A stretch of DNA of 64,000 bases from Psychromonas marina (GTDB lineage Bacteria; Pseudomonadota; Gammaproteobacteria; Enterobacterales; Psychromonadaceae): assembly GCF_030161115.1 (NCBI RefSeq), contig NZ_BSPQ01000018.1, positions 1 to 64,000 on the forward strand, written 5' to 3'. Below the pieces are notes generated by a model. That model made no database searches. It saw only the letters and a list, made by a program, of their open reading frames with translations, and had not been told where the DNA came from. How positions within the stretch are numbered: the first letter of the stretch is position 1; every line of letters begins with the position of its first letter. The position numbers and the translations under genes were made by a program. Below are positions 55,017-64,000 of the stretch, in pieces.

Positions 55017-56147
55017 TTAAGTCTCCGCTGCTGATGTAATACGTGATTGTTTCTTTTCATCTAGGTAAACAAACAAACGCTCTGCCGGTTTCACTAGCAT
55101 AAACGAGAGTGCGCCACTGAATAAAACCACTAGCCCTTGGACAACTTGAATCATTTCACGATCAATATTTGGGAAATCAAAGGAGAGCTCAGCACCACCT
55201 TGATATAGTATGCCAAACAAGACACTCGCGAGGATAATGCCCACTGGGTGATTACGCCCAATTAAACACACCGCAATACCGGTAAAACCATAACCTGCCA
55301 CAAAATCTAATTTCAATTGCTGACTATACCCCTGTACTTCATTCAGGCTTAACATGCCCGATAATGCACCAGAAATTAGCATAACAATAATTATCAATCG
55401 TTTATGATTAATGCCACCATACTCAGCGGCACTAGGGCTTGCCCCCATTGCTCGAATCGCATAACCCCAACGAGTACGCCACAATAAGATCCACACTAAG
55501 ACACAGCAGAATAGTGCAATAATAAAGCTAAGGTTCATCGGTGATTGTGAAAAGCTTAACCCAAACCAACCAGCTATTTCATGGAACATCGGCATCACAG
55601 CATTGGACTCAAAAATCCGTGAAACAGGTGCCATTTGCCCATCGAGTTTAAGTACATTTACCATCAAATAAACCATCAACGATGAAGCAATAAAGTTAAA
55701 CATAATCGTTGTGATAACAATATGGCTGCCACGATAAGCCTGCAAATAAGCCGGAATAAATGCCCATGCAGCACCAAACAGTAAACTAGCAAACATAGTA
55801 ATCGGTAGAATTGCCCAAAATGGCAACACATGATCAAGCCCTAAACAAGCAAGACCTACACCCAACCCACCAATATACGCTTGCCCTTCACCACCAATAT
55901 TAAATAGCCCCGCAGAAAACGCGACTGCGACTGCAAGACCGGTAAAGATAAAGTTAGTCGCATAATAAAGGGTATAACCTATGCCCTCTTGATAACCTAG
56001 CGAACCGTTTATCATCACTTTAGCGGCTTCAATAGGATTAACGTCCACGGCGATAAAAATAATAGCTGCGAATGCAAAAGCAAACAGAATATTAAGCAGA
56101 GGCAATACAATCATATTTGCCCATGCCGGTATTTTAGAGTCGTTCAC
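55017..56147 (-). CDS. Nucleoside ABC transporter permease (YufP/NupP type)
   Basis: 376 residues. FSAGLFNIGGEGQAYIGGLG and the later GRNHPVGIILASVLFG mark it as a BPD_transp_2 permease. Overlaps the ATPase gene stop by 4 nt, so tightly co-translated. Confidence 0.93.
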   Translation of the reverse strand: MNDSKIPAWANMIVLPLLNILFAFAFAAIIFIAVDVNPIEAAKVMINGSLGYQEGIGYTLYYATNFIFTGLAVAVAFSAGLFNIGGEGQAYIGGLGVGLACLGLDHVLPFWAILPITMFASLLFGAAWAFIPAYLQAYRGSHIVITTIMFNFIASSLMVYLMVNVLKLDGQMAPVSRIFESNAVMPMFHEIAGWFGLSFSQSPMNLSFIIALFCCVLVWILLWRTRWGYAIRAMGASPSAAEYGGINHKRLIIIVMLISGALSGMLSLNEVQGYSQQLKLDFVAGYGFTGIAVCLIGRNHPVGIILASVLFGILYQGGAELSFDFPNIDREMIQVVQGLVVLFSGALSFMLVKPAERLFVYLDEKKQSRITSAAET

Positions 56148-57727
56148 AGTTGCTCTCCTTGATTAACTTGTGTCGAAGATTTAAGGTGATCGGGCATAAT
56201 ATTAGCCATCATCATGCCTAATACTTTTTCATTCGCTTGCTCAGCACTCACTTCGCCAACAACCTTGCCATCAAACATAACAATAATGCGATCCGATAAC
56301 GCCAGAATCTCATCTAACTCAACCGACACCAATAATATACCTTTGCCTTTATCTCTTAATTCAACAATACGTTTATGGATAAGTTCAATTGCACCAATAT
56401 CAACACCTCGGGTGGGTTGTCCAATCAGCAGAAGATCTGGGTTCTTATCAACTTCACGGGCAATAATTAATTTTTGCTGATTACCACCAGAAAAAAGTGA
56501 ACTACGCAGTTTAGGGTCGCGTGGACGTACATCCCACTCTTCCATCAGGCGTACACACTCTTGATTAATCATCTTGGGTTTATTAAGTACGACCCCGTTA
56601 TAGATAGCAGAATTTTGATAGCCTAAAATAGCAGACTCTTCAGCGGTAAAAGATTTTATTAGCCCCATCACCAAACGATCTTCAGGGATATGACCGACAC
56701 CTAACTGACGTACTTCATCCGCTGAGCTCGGATGCTGTGCATCAATCTGCTTATCACCGATATTAATATGACCACTACTAGGTGATATTAAACCAGAGAG
56801 TGTACTCATTAATTCTGACTGCCCATTACCAGAGACACCAGCAATACCAACCACTTCTCCCGCTTTAATCGACATCGACACTTTTTTCAAGCGCTCCACG
56901 CCCATCTCATCGAGATAGGTTAAATCCGTTGTTGATAACAATACTTGCTCAGTTTTGGTATCACCTTTATTTACTTTCAATCGGACCTTACGCCCGACCA
57001 TCAATTCAGCAAGCTCTTCTTTATCAGTTTCACTGGTTTTACGATGCGCAACCATGGCACCTTGGCGCATAACAGAGACATTATCTGTTGCAGCTAAAAT
57101 TTCGCGTAATTTATGAGTGATCAATAAAATCGTCACGCCCTGCTCGCGCAAAGCATCAAATATTTTAAATAAGTGATCTGTTTCTTGCGGAGTTAATACA
57201 CCGGTGGGTTCGTCAAGGATAAGAATTTTTGCACCACGATACAGTGCTTTTAAGATTTCGACACGCTGCTGTAGGCCAACGGGAAGGTCTTCAATCAGAG
57301 CATCTAACGGCACATCTAACTGGTACTCTTTCGCTAAACGCTCTAATTCAGTGCGTGCTTTTTTAAGACTAGGTTGTAACAACCCACCACTTTCAGCACC
57401 TAAAATAACGTTTTCTAAGACGCTAAAATTATCCACCAACATAAAGTGTTGATGCACCATTCCAATACCGTAACTTATTGCTTCTTTTGAGCTATTTAAT
57501 TTTCGTGTGGTACCTGAAATTTTAATTTCACCACTGTCTGCGGTATAGAATCCATAGATGATATTCATCAGCGTGGATTTACCCGCACCATTTTCACCGA
57601 TAATGCCATGGATAGTACCTGCAGGGACTTGCAGATCAATATTACTGTTTGCATGTACTGCACCGAATTTTTTATCGATGCCGCATAGCTCTAAAGCTAT
57701 CTGTTTTTCATTAGGAAGTCGGGACAT
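56144..57727 (-). CDS. Nucleoside ABC transporter ATPase with two cassettes (YufO/NupO type)
   Basis: 527 residues. The first cassette has an intact Walker A (GENGAGKST), Q-loop (GMVHQHFMLV) and Walker B (ILILDEPTGVL), but its signature is LPVGLQQR rather than LSGGQ. The second has degenerate Walker A GVSGNGQSE with LFSGGNQQK. This asymmetry is typical of sugar/nucleoside transport ATPases. Confidence 0.94.
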   Translation of the reverse strand: MSRLPNEKQIALELCGIDKKFGAVHANSNIDLQVPAGTIHGIIGENGAGKSTLMNIIYGFYTADSGEIKISGTTRKLNSSKEAISYGIGMVHQHFMLVDNFSVLENVILGAESGGLLQPSLKKARTELERLAKEYQLDVPLDALIEDLPVGLQQRVEILKALYRGAKILILDEPTGVLTPQETDHLFKIFDALREQGVTILLITHKLREILAATDNVSVMRQGAMVAHRKTSETDKEELAELMVGRKVRLKVNKGDTKTEQVLLSTTDLTYLDEMGVERLKKVSMSIKAGEVVGIAGVSGNGQSELMSTLSGLISPSSGHINIGDKQIDAQHPSSADEVRQLGVGHIPEDRLVMGLIKSFTAEESAILGYQNSAIYNGVVLNKPKMINQECVRLMEEWDVRPRDPKLRSSLFSGGNQQKLIIAREVDKNPDLLLIGQPTRGVDIGAIELIHKRIVELRDKGKGILLVSVELDEILALSDRIIVMFDGKVVGEVSAEQANEKVLGMMMANIMPDHLKSSTQVNQGEQL

Positions 57728-57788
57728 AGATTACTGTTCTCTATTGCGCGGTCAGGGTGTTCAAACCTTAGCAATTAAAAAGTCTAAC

Positions 57789-57827
57789 TAAAAAAGCCCC
57801 TTTACCGTAAAAGTAAAAGAGCTTTTC
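57789..57827 (-). terminator. Hairpin between the binding-protein gene and the ATPase gene
   Basis: On the minus strand AAAAGCTCTTTTAC pairs with GTAAAGGGGCTTTT, followed by TTAG. It probably lets most transcripts end after the binding protein, giving a surplus of it over the membrane parts. Confidence 0.75.
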
Positions 57828-57846
57828 TATTATTGGCCGCTATTGA

Positions 57847-58851
57847 TTAGTAGTTACACGTACTATCACTAGTGTAATCATGTACTTTTATCTCGCCAGC
57901 AATGATTTGAGCTTGGATGGCCGCAACTTTAGCTTCCATTTCAGGGGTTACTAAAGCACGGTTATTATCATCTAATGCCCAACCAACGGCAGACTCTTTC
58001 AAGCCAAGCACTTGAATGCCCGCTGTAAATTGGCCTTGTTCAGCAGCTTTAAAGGTTTCCACCGTTGCAACACCAACGCGCTTAACCATAGAGGTTAACA
58101 TTGTCCCTGGATGAAGATGGTTTTGATTCGAGTCAACACCAATTGCAAATTTACCTTCATCAAATGCAGCTTGATAAACACCATTACCAGTACCACCAGC
58201 AGCAGCAAATACCACATCAGCACCTTTACTAAATTGGCTTTTTGCAAGTTCCGCGCCACGCGCAGGATCAGCCCATGCCGCATTCGTAGAACCGGTCATG
58301 TTTTGGTAGACTTCAGCATCTTTATTAATAAACTTAGCGCCTTGCTCATAACCACAAGCAAACTTACGAATCAGTGGAATATCCATACCACCAACAAACC
58401 CCACTTTATTAGTTTTAGATTTCATTGCCGCTAAGGCGCCGACTAGGAATGAGCCTTCATGCTCTTTAAAAAGGATAGATTTAACGTTCGGCAGGTCTAC
58501 CACGCCATCAATAATAACAAATTGGCTATCAGGGTATTGTTTCGCTACTTTTTCTAAGGCACTACCATACATAAATCCAACAACAACGATTGGGCTAAAG
58601 CCTTTACGTGCTAAACGGTTTAATGCTTGCTCACGTTGAGCATCACTTGCAGGAACAAGTTCACGAACATCAACATCCGATTGCTCCATAAATTTAAGCG
58701 CACCGTTTTCATGCACTGCTTGGCCAAAAGATTTGTCGAATTTACCAGCAGAATCATAAGCAATGGCAGGTTTGAAGTCGGCAGCGTTCGCAACGAGTGA
58801 GCAAAGCGCCAATGAAACAGCTGTTGCTGTCATAGTTAATATTTTTTTCAT
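57847..58851 (-). CDS. BMP family nucleoside-binding protein
   Basis: 334 residues from the second Met (58851), with AAGGATG ahead; the first ATG (58857) is too close. Signal peptide cut after ANA; no lipobox, so soluble periplasmic rather than a lipoprotein. Family blocks: GFMYGSALEKVAKQYPDSQF, GFVGGMDIPLIRKFACGYEQ and FAAAGGTGNGVYQAAF. Binds purine nucleosides for the adjacent ABC transporter. Confidence 0.93.
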   Translation of the reverse strand: MKKILTMTATAVSLALCSLVANAADFKPAIAYDSAGKFDKSFGQAVHENGALKFMEQSDVDVRELVPASDAQREQALNRLARKGFSPIVVVGFMYGSALEKVAKQYPDSQFVIIDGVVDLPNVKSILFKEHEGSFLVGALAAMKSKTNKVGFVGGMDIPLIRKFACGYEQGAKFINKDAEVYQNMTGSTNAAWADPARGAELAKSQFSKGADVVFAAAGGTGNGVYQAAFDEGKFAIGVDSNQNHLHPGTMLTSMVKRVGVATVETFKAAEQGQFTAGIQVLGLKESAVGWALDDNNRALVTPEMEAKVAAIQAQIIAGEIKVHDYTSDSTCNY

Positions 58852-59265
58852 AATCATCCTTAATATGCAATTTTTTATAATTTCGTCATCGTCGTTTTTT
58901 GGTTAGTGTTGGTATCATCGATTTTTCATAAAAATTAAAACCTTATTTCTAGCTGCAAAGAGGCACCTTGAAAATGAAATTTATGTCACCAACAGCAAAA
59001 CCTTAAATTTACATAAACGACAGATTAAACAATCAACAAGCTAACAGATGGTAAGCGCTATTGCAATCCGTTGAATCGCATTACTTACAATTTTAATTAC
59101 TTGATAGAATGCGAATATTTACTCTGTGTTCCGCAACTATTTTACAGAAAATCTTTTCTCCAATAATATCTATTGTCGTCATTCACTGTACTTTATATAT
59201 ACAAAGTCCAACCAACCTGCTCTATAATGCCGTTCAAAAATAACACTAATGAGATAGGATTGAAT
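58852..59265. other. Divergent promoter region of the nucleoside transporter and OYE gene
   Basis: AT-rich. GGTAAGCGCTATTGC at about 59049 resembles half of a LacI/PurR-type operator but lacks a good partner half. No other element was identified. Confidence 0.4.
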
Positions 59266-60378
59266 TTGAGCACTTTGTTTACACAAACCCGTATTGGCAA
59301 TATGGTATTAAAAAATAGGTTTATTCGCAGTGCTACCTGGGAAAATATGGCGACAGAAGATGGCCATATGACCGACAAGCTATACGCTATTTACAAAGAA
59401 CTTGCTCAAGGAGAGATCGGGCTTATTGTTACCGGCTATGCCAATATTGTGCAGGAAGAGAAACCTAATGCAGGCATGATGGGGATGTACAACGATTCCT
59501 TTATCGAAGGGTATCAAAAACTCACTAAGTTGGTACATGACAACGGCGCAAAAATAGCAATGCAACTTGCTTATGGTGGAACTAAAACAACTTATAACCT
59601 CGGTGAAAGGGTGATATACGCGCCCAGTGAAGTCTGCGAAATAGGCACACAGACATTAGGTAAAGCGATGACACTCGATGAGATAAATTATATCGTCGAC
59701 GCTTTCGCACAGGCTAGCCTCAGAGCACAAAAATCTGGATTTGACTGCGTTGAAATACACGCTGCGCATAGTTATTTAATCAACCAGTTCTTAAGCCCTT
59801 ATTATAATCAAAGACAAGACGAATACGGTGGTAGTTTAGAAAACCGCATGCGTTTCTTAATCGAGATATATGCTGCGGTTAGAGCCTTAGTTGGCGATGA
59901 TTATCCAATACTGGTTAAATTAACTGCCTCTGATTTTTTTGAGGGAGGACTAACGTTTAGTGAAACGCGTATTATCTGTAAGAAATTAGAAGCGATTGGC
60001 GTTGATGCGATCATCATCTCTGGCAATATTCATGGTAAAGCCAATAATATGATTAGCGATTCATTTGACGGTCATTGCATTCAACCAGAGGGCTATTTTC
60101 GTGAATATGGAAAAGTGATTAGTGATGAACTTGAGCTACCGATCATCACCGTGGGTGGCTTAACGGATATTAACGCCATTGAAGAAATTGCAGATAATAC
60201 CAATATTCAATATTTCGCTCTATCGAGACCTTTATTATCAGAACCGCATTTAATCAAGCGCTGGAAAGAGGGAGATCGCGCTCCTGCTGAATGTGAAACC
60301 TGCTCAAAGTGCCGTACTAAACGTGGTAATTTTTGTATTGTAAATAAACAGCGTAAAAAAATAATCGCCAATTTTTAA
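59266..60378 (+). CDS. Old Yellow Enzyme-like NADH:flavin oxidoreductase
   Basis: About 370 residues from a TTG at 59266 that has AGGA 6 nt upstream; this gives the family-typical start LSTLFTQTRIGNMVLKNRF. ATGs at 59173 and 59227 lack ribosome binding sites. FMN-binding TIM barrel: AMQLAYGG (about 100), EIHAAHSYLINQFLSPYYNQR with the active-site His, and DEYGGSLENRMRF. The C-terminus has a Cys cluster (CETCSKCRTKRGNFC) that may bind a metal or cluster. Reduces activated double bonds; substrate unknown. Confidence 0.88.
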   Translation: MSTLFTQTRIGNMVLKNRFIRSATWENMATEDGHMTDKLYAIYKELAQGEIGLIVTGYANIVQEEKPNAGMMGMYNDSFIEGYQKLTKLVHDNGAKIAMQLAYGGTKTTYNLGERVIYAPSEVCEIGTQTLGKAMTLDEINYIVDAFAQASLRAQKSGFDCVEIHAAHSYLINQFLSPYYNQRQDEYGGSLENRMRFLIEIYAAVRALVGDDYPILVKLTASDFFEGGLTFSETRIICKKLEAIGVDAIIISGNIHGKANNMISDSFDGHCIQPEGYFREYGKVISDELELPIITVGGLTDINAIEEIADNTNIQYFALSRPLLSEPHLIKRWKEGDRAPAECETCSKCRTKRGNFCIVNKQRKKIIANF

Positions 60379-60563
60379 GTTGTTGTTTTAATAAAGAGAC
60401 AGGGCAATGGACGATGCCCTTTCTCTGTTCTGCTATTTGGTTCAAAATACATCTCCGTTCAATAGCAACCTATCCCGCAGTTTTCTCTAAATACCCGCCA
60501 ATTAATAGCCCTTTTAACCTTAAAGCGATAATATTCCTCAATAAATAATTATGAGGATTGTTA

Positions 60564-61058
60564 ATGCAAATACAACATCGGCTAATGGCAATATGGGCCA
60601 ACAAATATGTTAAAACCCTAATGAAAGTGATTCTCGCACTGCTTATCTCTCTTTCACTGACTCTCGTTTGTATCCTCTATACCCCTACTATTTTCAAATC
60701 CACGCTAAACAGTGGCCTGGATCTATTACCTAAAAACAAGTTCATCGATTATAAAGTACAAAACAAAACCGAGTTTGCCACAGAATGGCTTGAAGCCTCT
60801 GACGCCCTGAAAGATGATCAAGCAATGTTTGACCTATTACGAACAACACTGCCGAGTACCAGTAAAAAAGACACTTTTTTTGCGCATATGTTTGTGGTCC
60901 ATGATTACCCTGCCCCCTGCTTCTTTACCATTTTTGGTAAACACAGAACGATTGATGTTACCTGGACGGTAAAGGGCATCCGCTGTAAAGGATCAAAACA
61001 ATGTAATAACCCGCAATTCATCAGCCAATGCCCACCCCGTAAAATAAGGCACAAGTGA
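60564..61058 (+). CDS. Hypothetical membrane-anchored protein
   Basis: About 164 residues from ATG 60564, which has AGGA 6 nt upstream. One N-terminal TM helix (about 20-42); the rest is periplasmic or cytoplasmic and has several Cys (PAPCFFTIFG, IRCKGSKQCNNPQF, QCPPR). No known family. Its stop overlaps the GTG start of the next gene, so they form an operon. Confidence 0.7.
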   Translation: MQIQHRLMAIWANKYVKTLMKVILALLISLSLTLVCILYTPTIFKSTLNSGLDLLPKNKFIDYKVQNKTEFATEWLEASDALKDDQAMFDLLRTTLPSTSKKDTFFAHMFVVHDYPAPCFFTIFGKHRTIDVTWTVKGIRCKGSKQCNNPQFISQCPPRKIRHK

Positions 61059-61612
61059 ATATGCGAATACTAAAAATAGTTATTTGGATAACCCTTGTTG
61101 CTCTTGCTATTTTGGGGATGCGCTGGCTGACCAGTAACTATAGTGTGAGTGAACTACAAGATGCGATAGAAGCCTATTATTGGTATATTTTATCGGCTTA
61201 CGCACTACTTATTTCAATAAGAGGATTACTGTTTATCCCGACTATGCCAGTGATTATTATGATGGCGAGCTCTATTGATTATTGGGTTATGTTCAGTGTC
61301 ACTTTAGTGGCGACCTGTTGTTCTGCTTATTTGGTGTGTCTGGCTGTTGACCACCTCGATATGCACAAAAAAATACAGGCTTTACCGAGTAAAACATTAA
61401 AACGCGCACAGGAAAAAATCAACTCGTCGGGGATGGCTGCAATAACTGGCTGGGCTTTTTTCCCGCTCGTCTTTACCGATATTATCGTCTACATTGCACG
61501 CTTGTCTGGGATGTCCTACAAACAAATTTTATTAGGTATCGCAATTGGTGAGGGGTTACTAATTTTTATTATTATTGCGTTAACCGAATGGTTGATTGCA
61601 CTTTTACAATAA
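61055..61612 (+). CDS. VTT (DedA/TMEM64-like) membrane protein
   Basis: 185 residues with four or five hydrophobic segments. LLFIPTMPVIIMMA and GWAFFPLVFTDIIVYIARLS match the re-entrant loops of VTT/SNARE-associated proteins, thought to scramble or move lipids. GTG start overlaps the stop of the upstream gene (GTGA). Confidence 0.82.
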   Translation: MNMRILKIVIWITLVALAILGMRWLTSNYSVSELQDAIEAYYWYILSAYALLISIRGLLFIPTMPVIIMMASSIDYWVMFSVTLVATCCSAYLVCLAVDHLDMHKKIQALPSKTLKRAQEKINSSGMAAITGWAFFPLVFTDIIVYIARLSGMSYKQILLGIAIGEGLLIFIIIALTEWLIALLQ

Positions 61613-61660
61613 AGCATTAAAAACATTAGCGAAGCAATGTTTCAAACACCCTATTGCAGT

Positions 61661-62080
61661 TTAAAATGAAGTGAAATTTTTCTTAAATTCAAGCAATAAC
61701 TGATGGGCTCCGATGCCTGATAGTTGGTAAGGATTAAACGGCAATGATGTGGAAAATTTCAAGATCAATGGGTCAGTAAATTGTGAGGTTGGAATATACC
61801 CCATACACCAATCATTGAAGTCACGCACATCTATCGGTGTGTATTCAAGCATCACAACATTTGAGTGCCTCTCGTCAGTGAGAATTTTATTGTAAGTTTG
61901 GTTAATTGCATCTCGCGAACCTTCTAAGCATTGAATAAAGTATTCATCTTTGAAACAGAGCATGCCCGTAATGCCATTTTTAGTATTGTTTACCCGCCCT
62001 ACCTTAAGGATATCTTCAAGTGAAGTTGTGCCAAATTTATCGGTGATCGTACTGACATAAATTAATCGCGTTAGAAACAT
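61661..62080 (-). CDS. Short BLUF blue-light photoreceptor
   Basis: 139 residues, a BLUF domain with little else. The flavin-binding residues fall at the exact spacing of AppA: Y8, N32, Q50, W91 and M93. FAD binding and blue-light response are expected; output must be through another protein since no effector domain is attached. GAGGG lies before the ATG. Convergent with the VTT gene. Confidence 0.95.
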   Translation of the reverse strand: MFLTRLIYVSTITDKFGTTSLEDILKVGRVNNTKNGITGMLCFKDEYFIQCLEGSRDAINQTYNKILTDERHSNVVMLEYTPIDVRDFNDWCMGYIPTSQFTDPLILKFSTSLPFNPYQLSGIGAHQLLLEFKKNFTSF

Positions 62081-62140
62081 ATTACCCTCACTGGTTATAA
62101 ATAATGTTGCTATTAAATATAATCAATGTTCCTAAAAAAG

Positions 62141-62698
62141 CTAACAGCCGTCAGTAATTGAGCCAGTGTGGTAAATTTCTTTGGATGCTTCATTTATATA
62201 AAATGCATAGCAACCATTGGAATTTAAGGTATAGCCGTTAGGCCAAATGTAGGACACTCTATCTAAACCACCATTTGAACTTAGAGGAAAGTTAGGAACC
62301 GTTACATACCCAGGCTTACCAACATACATATTACCTAGAATACAAAATTCAGGCTCATCACAAGCAACGGTTTCCCAGTTGCGCGTCCATGATGAAGGCA
62401 CATCGATCTCCAACAAGGCGCGAAGGCTTCCAGCACTTGCATCGGGCATGCCAGCAGTTAATGAAATAGTTTGATCTAAGTATTCAACACTGCTCTCTGC
62501 GTTATCTATTTCAATGCGGGCGATAGCCAATGTCATCGCACTACTTAATGCCGCTTCAACACCTTGTACGCTAGCTGAAACGGCGCTACTACGAAGGTTT
62601 AAAAATTTTGGAGCAGCTATCGCAGCAAGAATACCCAAAATGATAATGACAATTACAAGCTCAATGAGCGTAAAGCCTTGCTGTTTTTTATGTACCAT
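62141..62698 (-). CDS. Type IV pilin, MSHA-like
   Basis: 185 residues from the ATG at 62698 (GGGA about 7 nt upstream). Prepilin peptidase site QQG|FTLIELVIV with Glu5, then the N-terminal helix LGILAAIAAPKFLNL as in MshA. Cys pairs at CDEPEFC and near the C-terminus may form the D-loop. Alone here without assembly genes, so a minor or orphan pilin. Confidence 0.92.
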   Translation of the reverse strand: MVHKKQQGFTLIELVIVIIILGILAAIAAPKFLNLRSSAVSASVQGVEAALSSAMTLAIARIEIDNAESSVEYLDQTISLTAGMPDASAGSLRALLEIDVPSSWTRNWETVACDEPEFCILGNMYVGKPGYVTVPNFPLSSNGGLDRVSYIWPNGYTLNSNGCYAFYINEASKEIYHTGSITDGC

Positions 62699-62798
62699 CA
62701 AACATTCCCTGTAAACTTATTCTTCAAAAATATTACTGCTGCAACTTATTATTGAGAGTCTTAATAATAAACATTTATTAAGTTGGCAACATCAAAAA

Positions 62799-63665
62799 TC
62801 ATTTTTTGGCAGCAACATTGCTCGCATTATTGATAAATTGATTCACCAATAATGCAGCGAAAATGATAGCGGCACCAATACCCAATCTGAGTAAATCAGC
62901 ATCTTGATTCCAGATGATCACATTCACTAAAATACCCGCGGGAATAAGCAAGTTATTCATCACCGCCAACGTACCAACATCAACCAAGGTTGCCCCTTTA
63001 TTCCAGGCAAAATAACCTATGCCAGATGCAATGGTGCCTAAATAGATCAGCACACCCCATTGGGTAGAGGTGGTAGGCAGTTTATTGCTGTCGCCAAATA
63101 AAAAATAACAGATAATAGCAACACAAAGTGCGCCAATAAAGAACCAACCAAAGACCACTTTATGATCCAACTTACTCTGTATCATTAGACGCTTATAGGC
63201 AACTTGACCCGTGGCAAAACAGATATTAGCCGCTTGTACTAATAATAAACCGATCACAAAGTCGCTATCAATGCGTTCATAGCGAATAGCCACTGCACCA
63301 AATACCGCCAGAATGGCAACAATAAAGAATTTTGAATTAAAACGTCGATCAAGTGCGTCATTAAATAGGGTTATATAAATAGGTGTCATGACGGTAAACA
63401 GTAACACTTCAGGGACTGATAGGTGTAAGAAAGAGTGATAATAAAAGCTATACATTAACCCTAGCTGCACAGCACCAATCAACATAAGTTTAACTGCCAC
63501 TGCACGTGGGGTTTGTTTAAAACTCAAAAAAGGTAAAAACACCATCGTGGCTAACACAATACGTAACAAGACGCTAAACCATGCATCAACCTGACCCGCT
63601 AAATAAACACCAATTAAACTAAATGAAAATGCCCAAAGTAAGGTCACCGACAACAAATAAAACAT
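62799..63665 (-). CDS. EamA/DMT family transporter
   Basis: 288 residues, ten hydrophobic segments in two halves; GYFAWNKGATLVDVGTLAVMN is the typical second-half signature. Exporter of unknown small metabolite. Confidence 0.92.
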   Translation of the reverse strand: MFYLLSVTLLWAFSFSLIGVYLAGQVDAWFSVLLRIVLATMVFLPFLSFKQTPRAVAVKLMLIGAVQLGLMYSFYYHSFLHLSVPEVLLFTVMTPIYITLFNDALDRRFNSKFFIVAILAVFGAVAIRYERIDSDFVIGLLLVQAANICFATGQVAYKRLMIQSKLDHKVVFGWFFIGALCVAIICYFLFGDSNKLPTTSTQWGVLIYLGTIASGIGYFAWNKGATLVDVGTLAVMNNLLIPAGILVNVIIWNQDADLLRLGIGAAIIFAALLVNQFINNASNVAAKK

Positions 63666-63763
63666 ATAAAATCAATCCGTTAATTTTTAAAGTCGATTAG
63701 TTTATCCTATAAATTCAGGCATTTCTGCCCTATCAGCGTAATAGCGGTGTTTATTCTGCGTAT

Positions 63764-64000
63764 TTAAGGTTGCACATTTGGCTGTATAAACACTAAATCT
63801 GTAATTCCCACATCTAATCCTGACTGGCTCAGCAGCGTGGTTACCTGTCCGCGATGATGTGTCTGATGATTAAACAGGTGCATCAACAAATTAAATAGGG
63901 TTTTATTTGCGGCGACACCTTTACTATTTTGGTAGCTAATAGGTTGCAACAGTTGTTCATCGGTTAACAAGGTGGTTAGTTCTAATAGCGTTTCATCTAA
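63764..64000 (-). CDS. DinB-like protein, 5' end cut by window
   Basis: At least 78 codons, open through the window edge (the codons before the Met at 63970 continue LDETLLELTTLL). LFNHQTHHRGQVTTLLSQSG contains the His-x3-His metal motif of DinB/YfiT proteins. Often thiol transferases or of unknown role. Confidence 0.85.
   Translation of the reverse strand, partial: LDETLLELTTLLTDEQLLQPISYQNSKGVAANKTLFNLLMHLFNHQTHHRGQVTTLLSQSGLDVGITDLVFIQPNVQP

Noticed and set aside
57847..58434. Overlapping frames of about 60 and 107 codons in the BMP gene
   Set aside because: They lie wholly within a well-conserved binding-protein gene and lack start signals.
59049..59070. PurR/LacI-like operator before the nucleoside transporter
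   Set aside because: Only one half-site (GTAAGCGC) is convincing; the other half does not match, so I list it only as a remark.

Overview
The window is about 64 kb of AT-rich chromosome from a marine gammaproteobacterium, probably of the Psychromonas/Vibrio/Shewanella kind. The clues are Vibrio-type integron attC sites, an MSHA-like pilin, a BLUF photoreceptor, marine polysaccharide-degrading enzymes and a katA-ankyrin pair. The species cannot be fixed from sequence alone. I found no rRNA, tRNA, CRISPR array or intact insertion sequence.

Region 1 (1-5015) is a mobile integron cassette array read on the minus strand. It has ten complete attC sites and two cassettes with clear genes. Eight further cassettes fall into three repeated families (A x4, B x3, C x1) with no convincing gene. 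The order read from right to left is gene2-B-A-A-C-B-gene1-B-A-A, so the block gene-B-A-A occurs twice. No integrase is seen on the right, where attI/intI would be expected, so it looks like an integrase-less attC cluster (CALIN) or a displaced piece of a larger array. It is bounded at 5.0-5.75 kb by inverted repeats, 32-bp tandem repeats and a small HTH ORF.

Region 2 (5.8-20.9 kb) is a nearly co-directional minus-strand run of small accessory genes: six GNAT acetyltransferases, a DnaJ-zinc-finger/FAD monooxygenase fusion, and SMI1, PhzF, ASCH, GFA, DOPA-dioxygenase-like, HAD and LysE proteins. An acyltransferase/O-antigen-ligase-like pair and a divergent MarR / catalase-ankyrin module with a near-perfect palindromic operator lie inside it. 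A 198-bp MITE-like element with 19-bp terminal inverted repeats sits at 18.4 kb.

Region 3 (21-37 kb) is a polysaccharide-utilisation neighbourhood. It holds a clan GH-A hydrolase with a ricin-type lectin tail, a PL14-like lyase, a secreted beta-helix protein, a circularly permuted GH16 beta-glucanase of Fibrobacter type and a very large GH94-related beta-glucan phosphorylase behind a LacI-type operator. It ends with an orphan sugar-binding protein in operon with a membrane diguanylate cyclase, which could couple sugar sensing to c-di-GMP. Inside this region is a cyanase gene with a sigma-54 promoter and an NtrC-like enhancer.

Region 4 (37.5-64 kb) is mostly housekeeping and transport: a TSUP permease, proline iminopeptidase-like hydrolase, M32 carboxypeptidase, degenerate GGDEF protein, chemoreceptor, RhlE-type helicase, RND efflux pair, YkgJ-family protein, two EamA exporters, a complete BMP-type nucleoside ABC transporter, an Old Yellow Enzyme homologue, a VTT membrane protein, the BLUF protein, the pilin, and a DinB-like gene cut by the window end.
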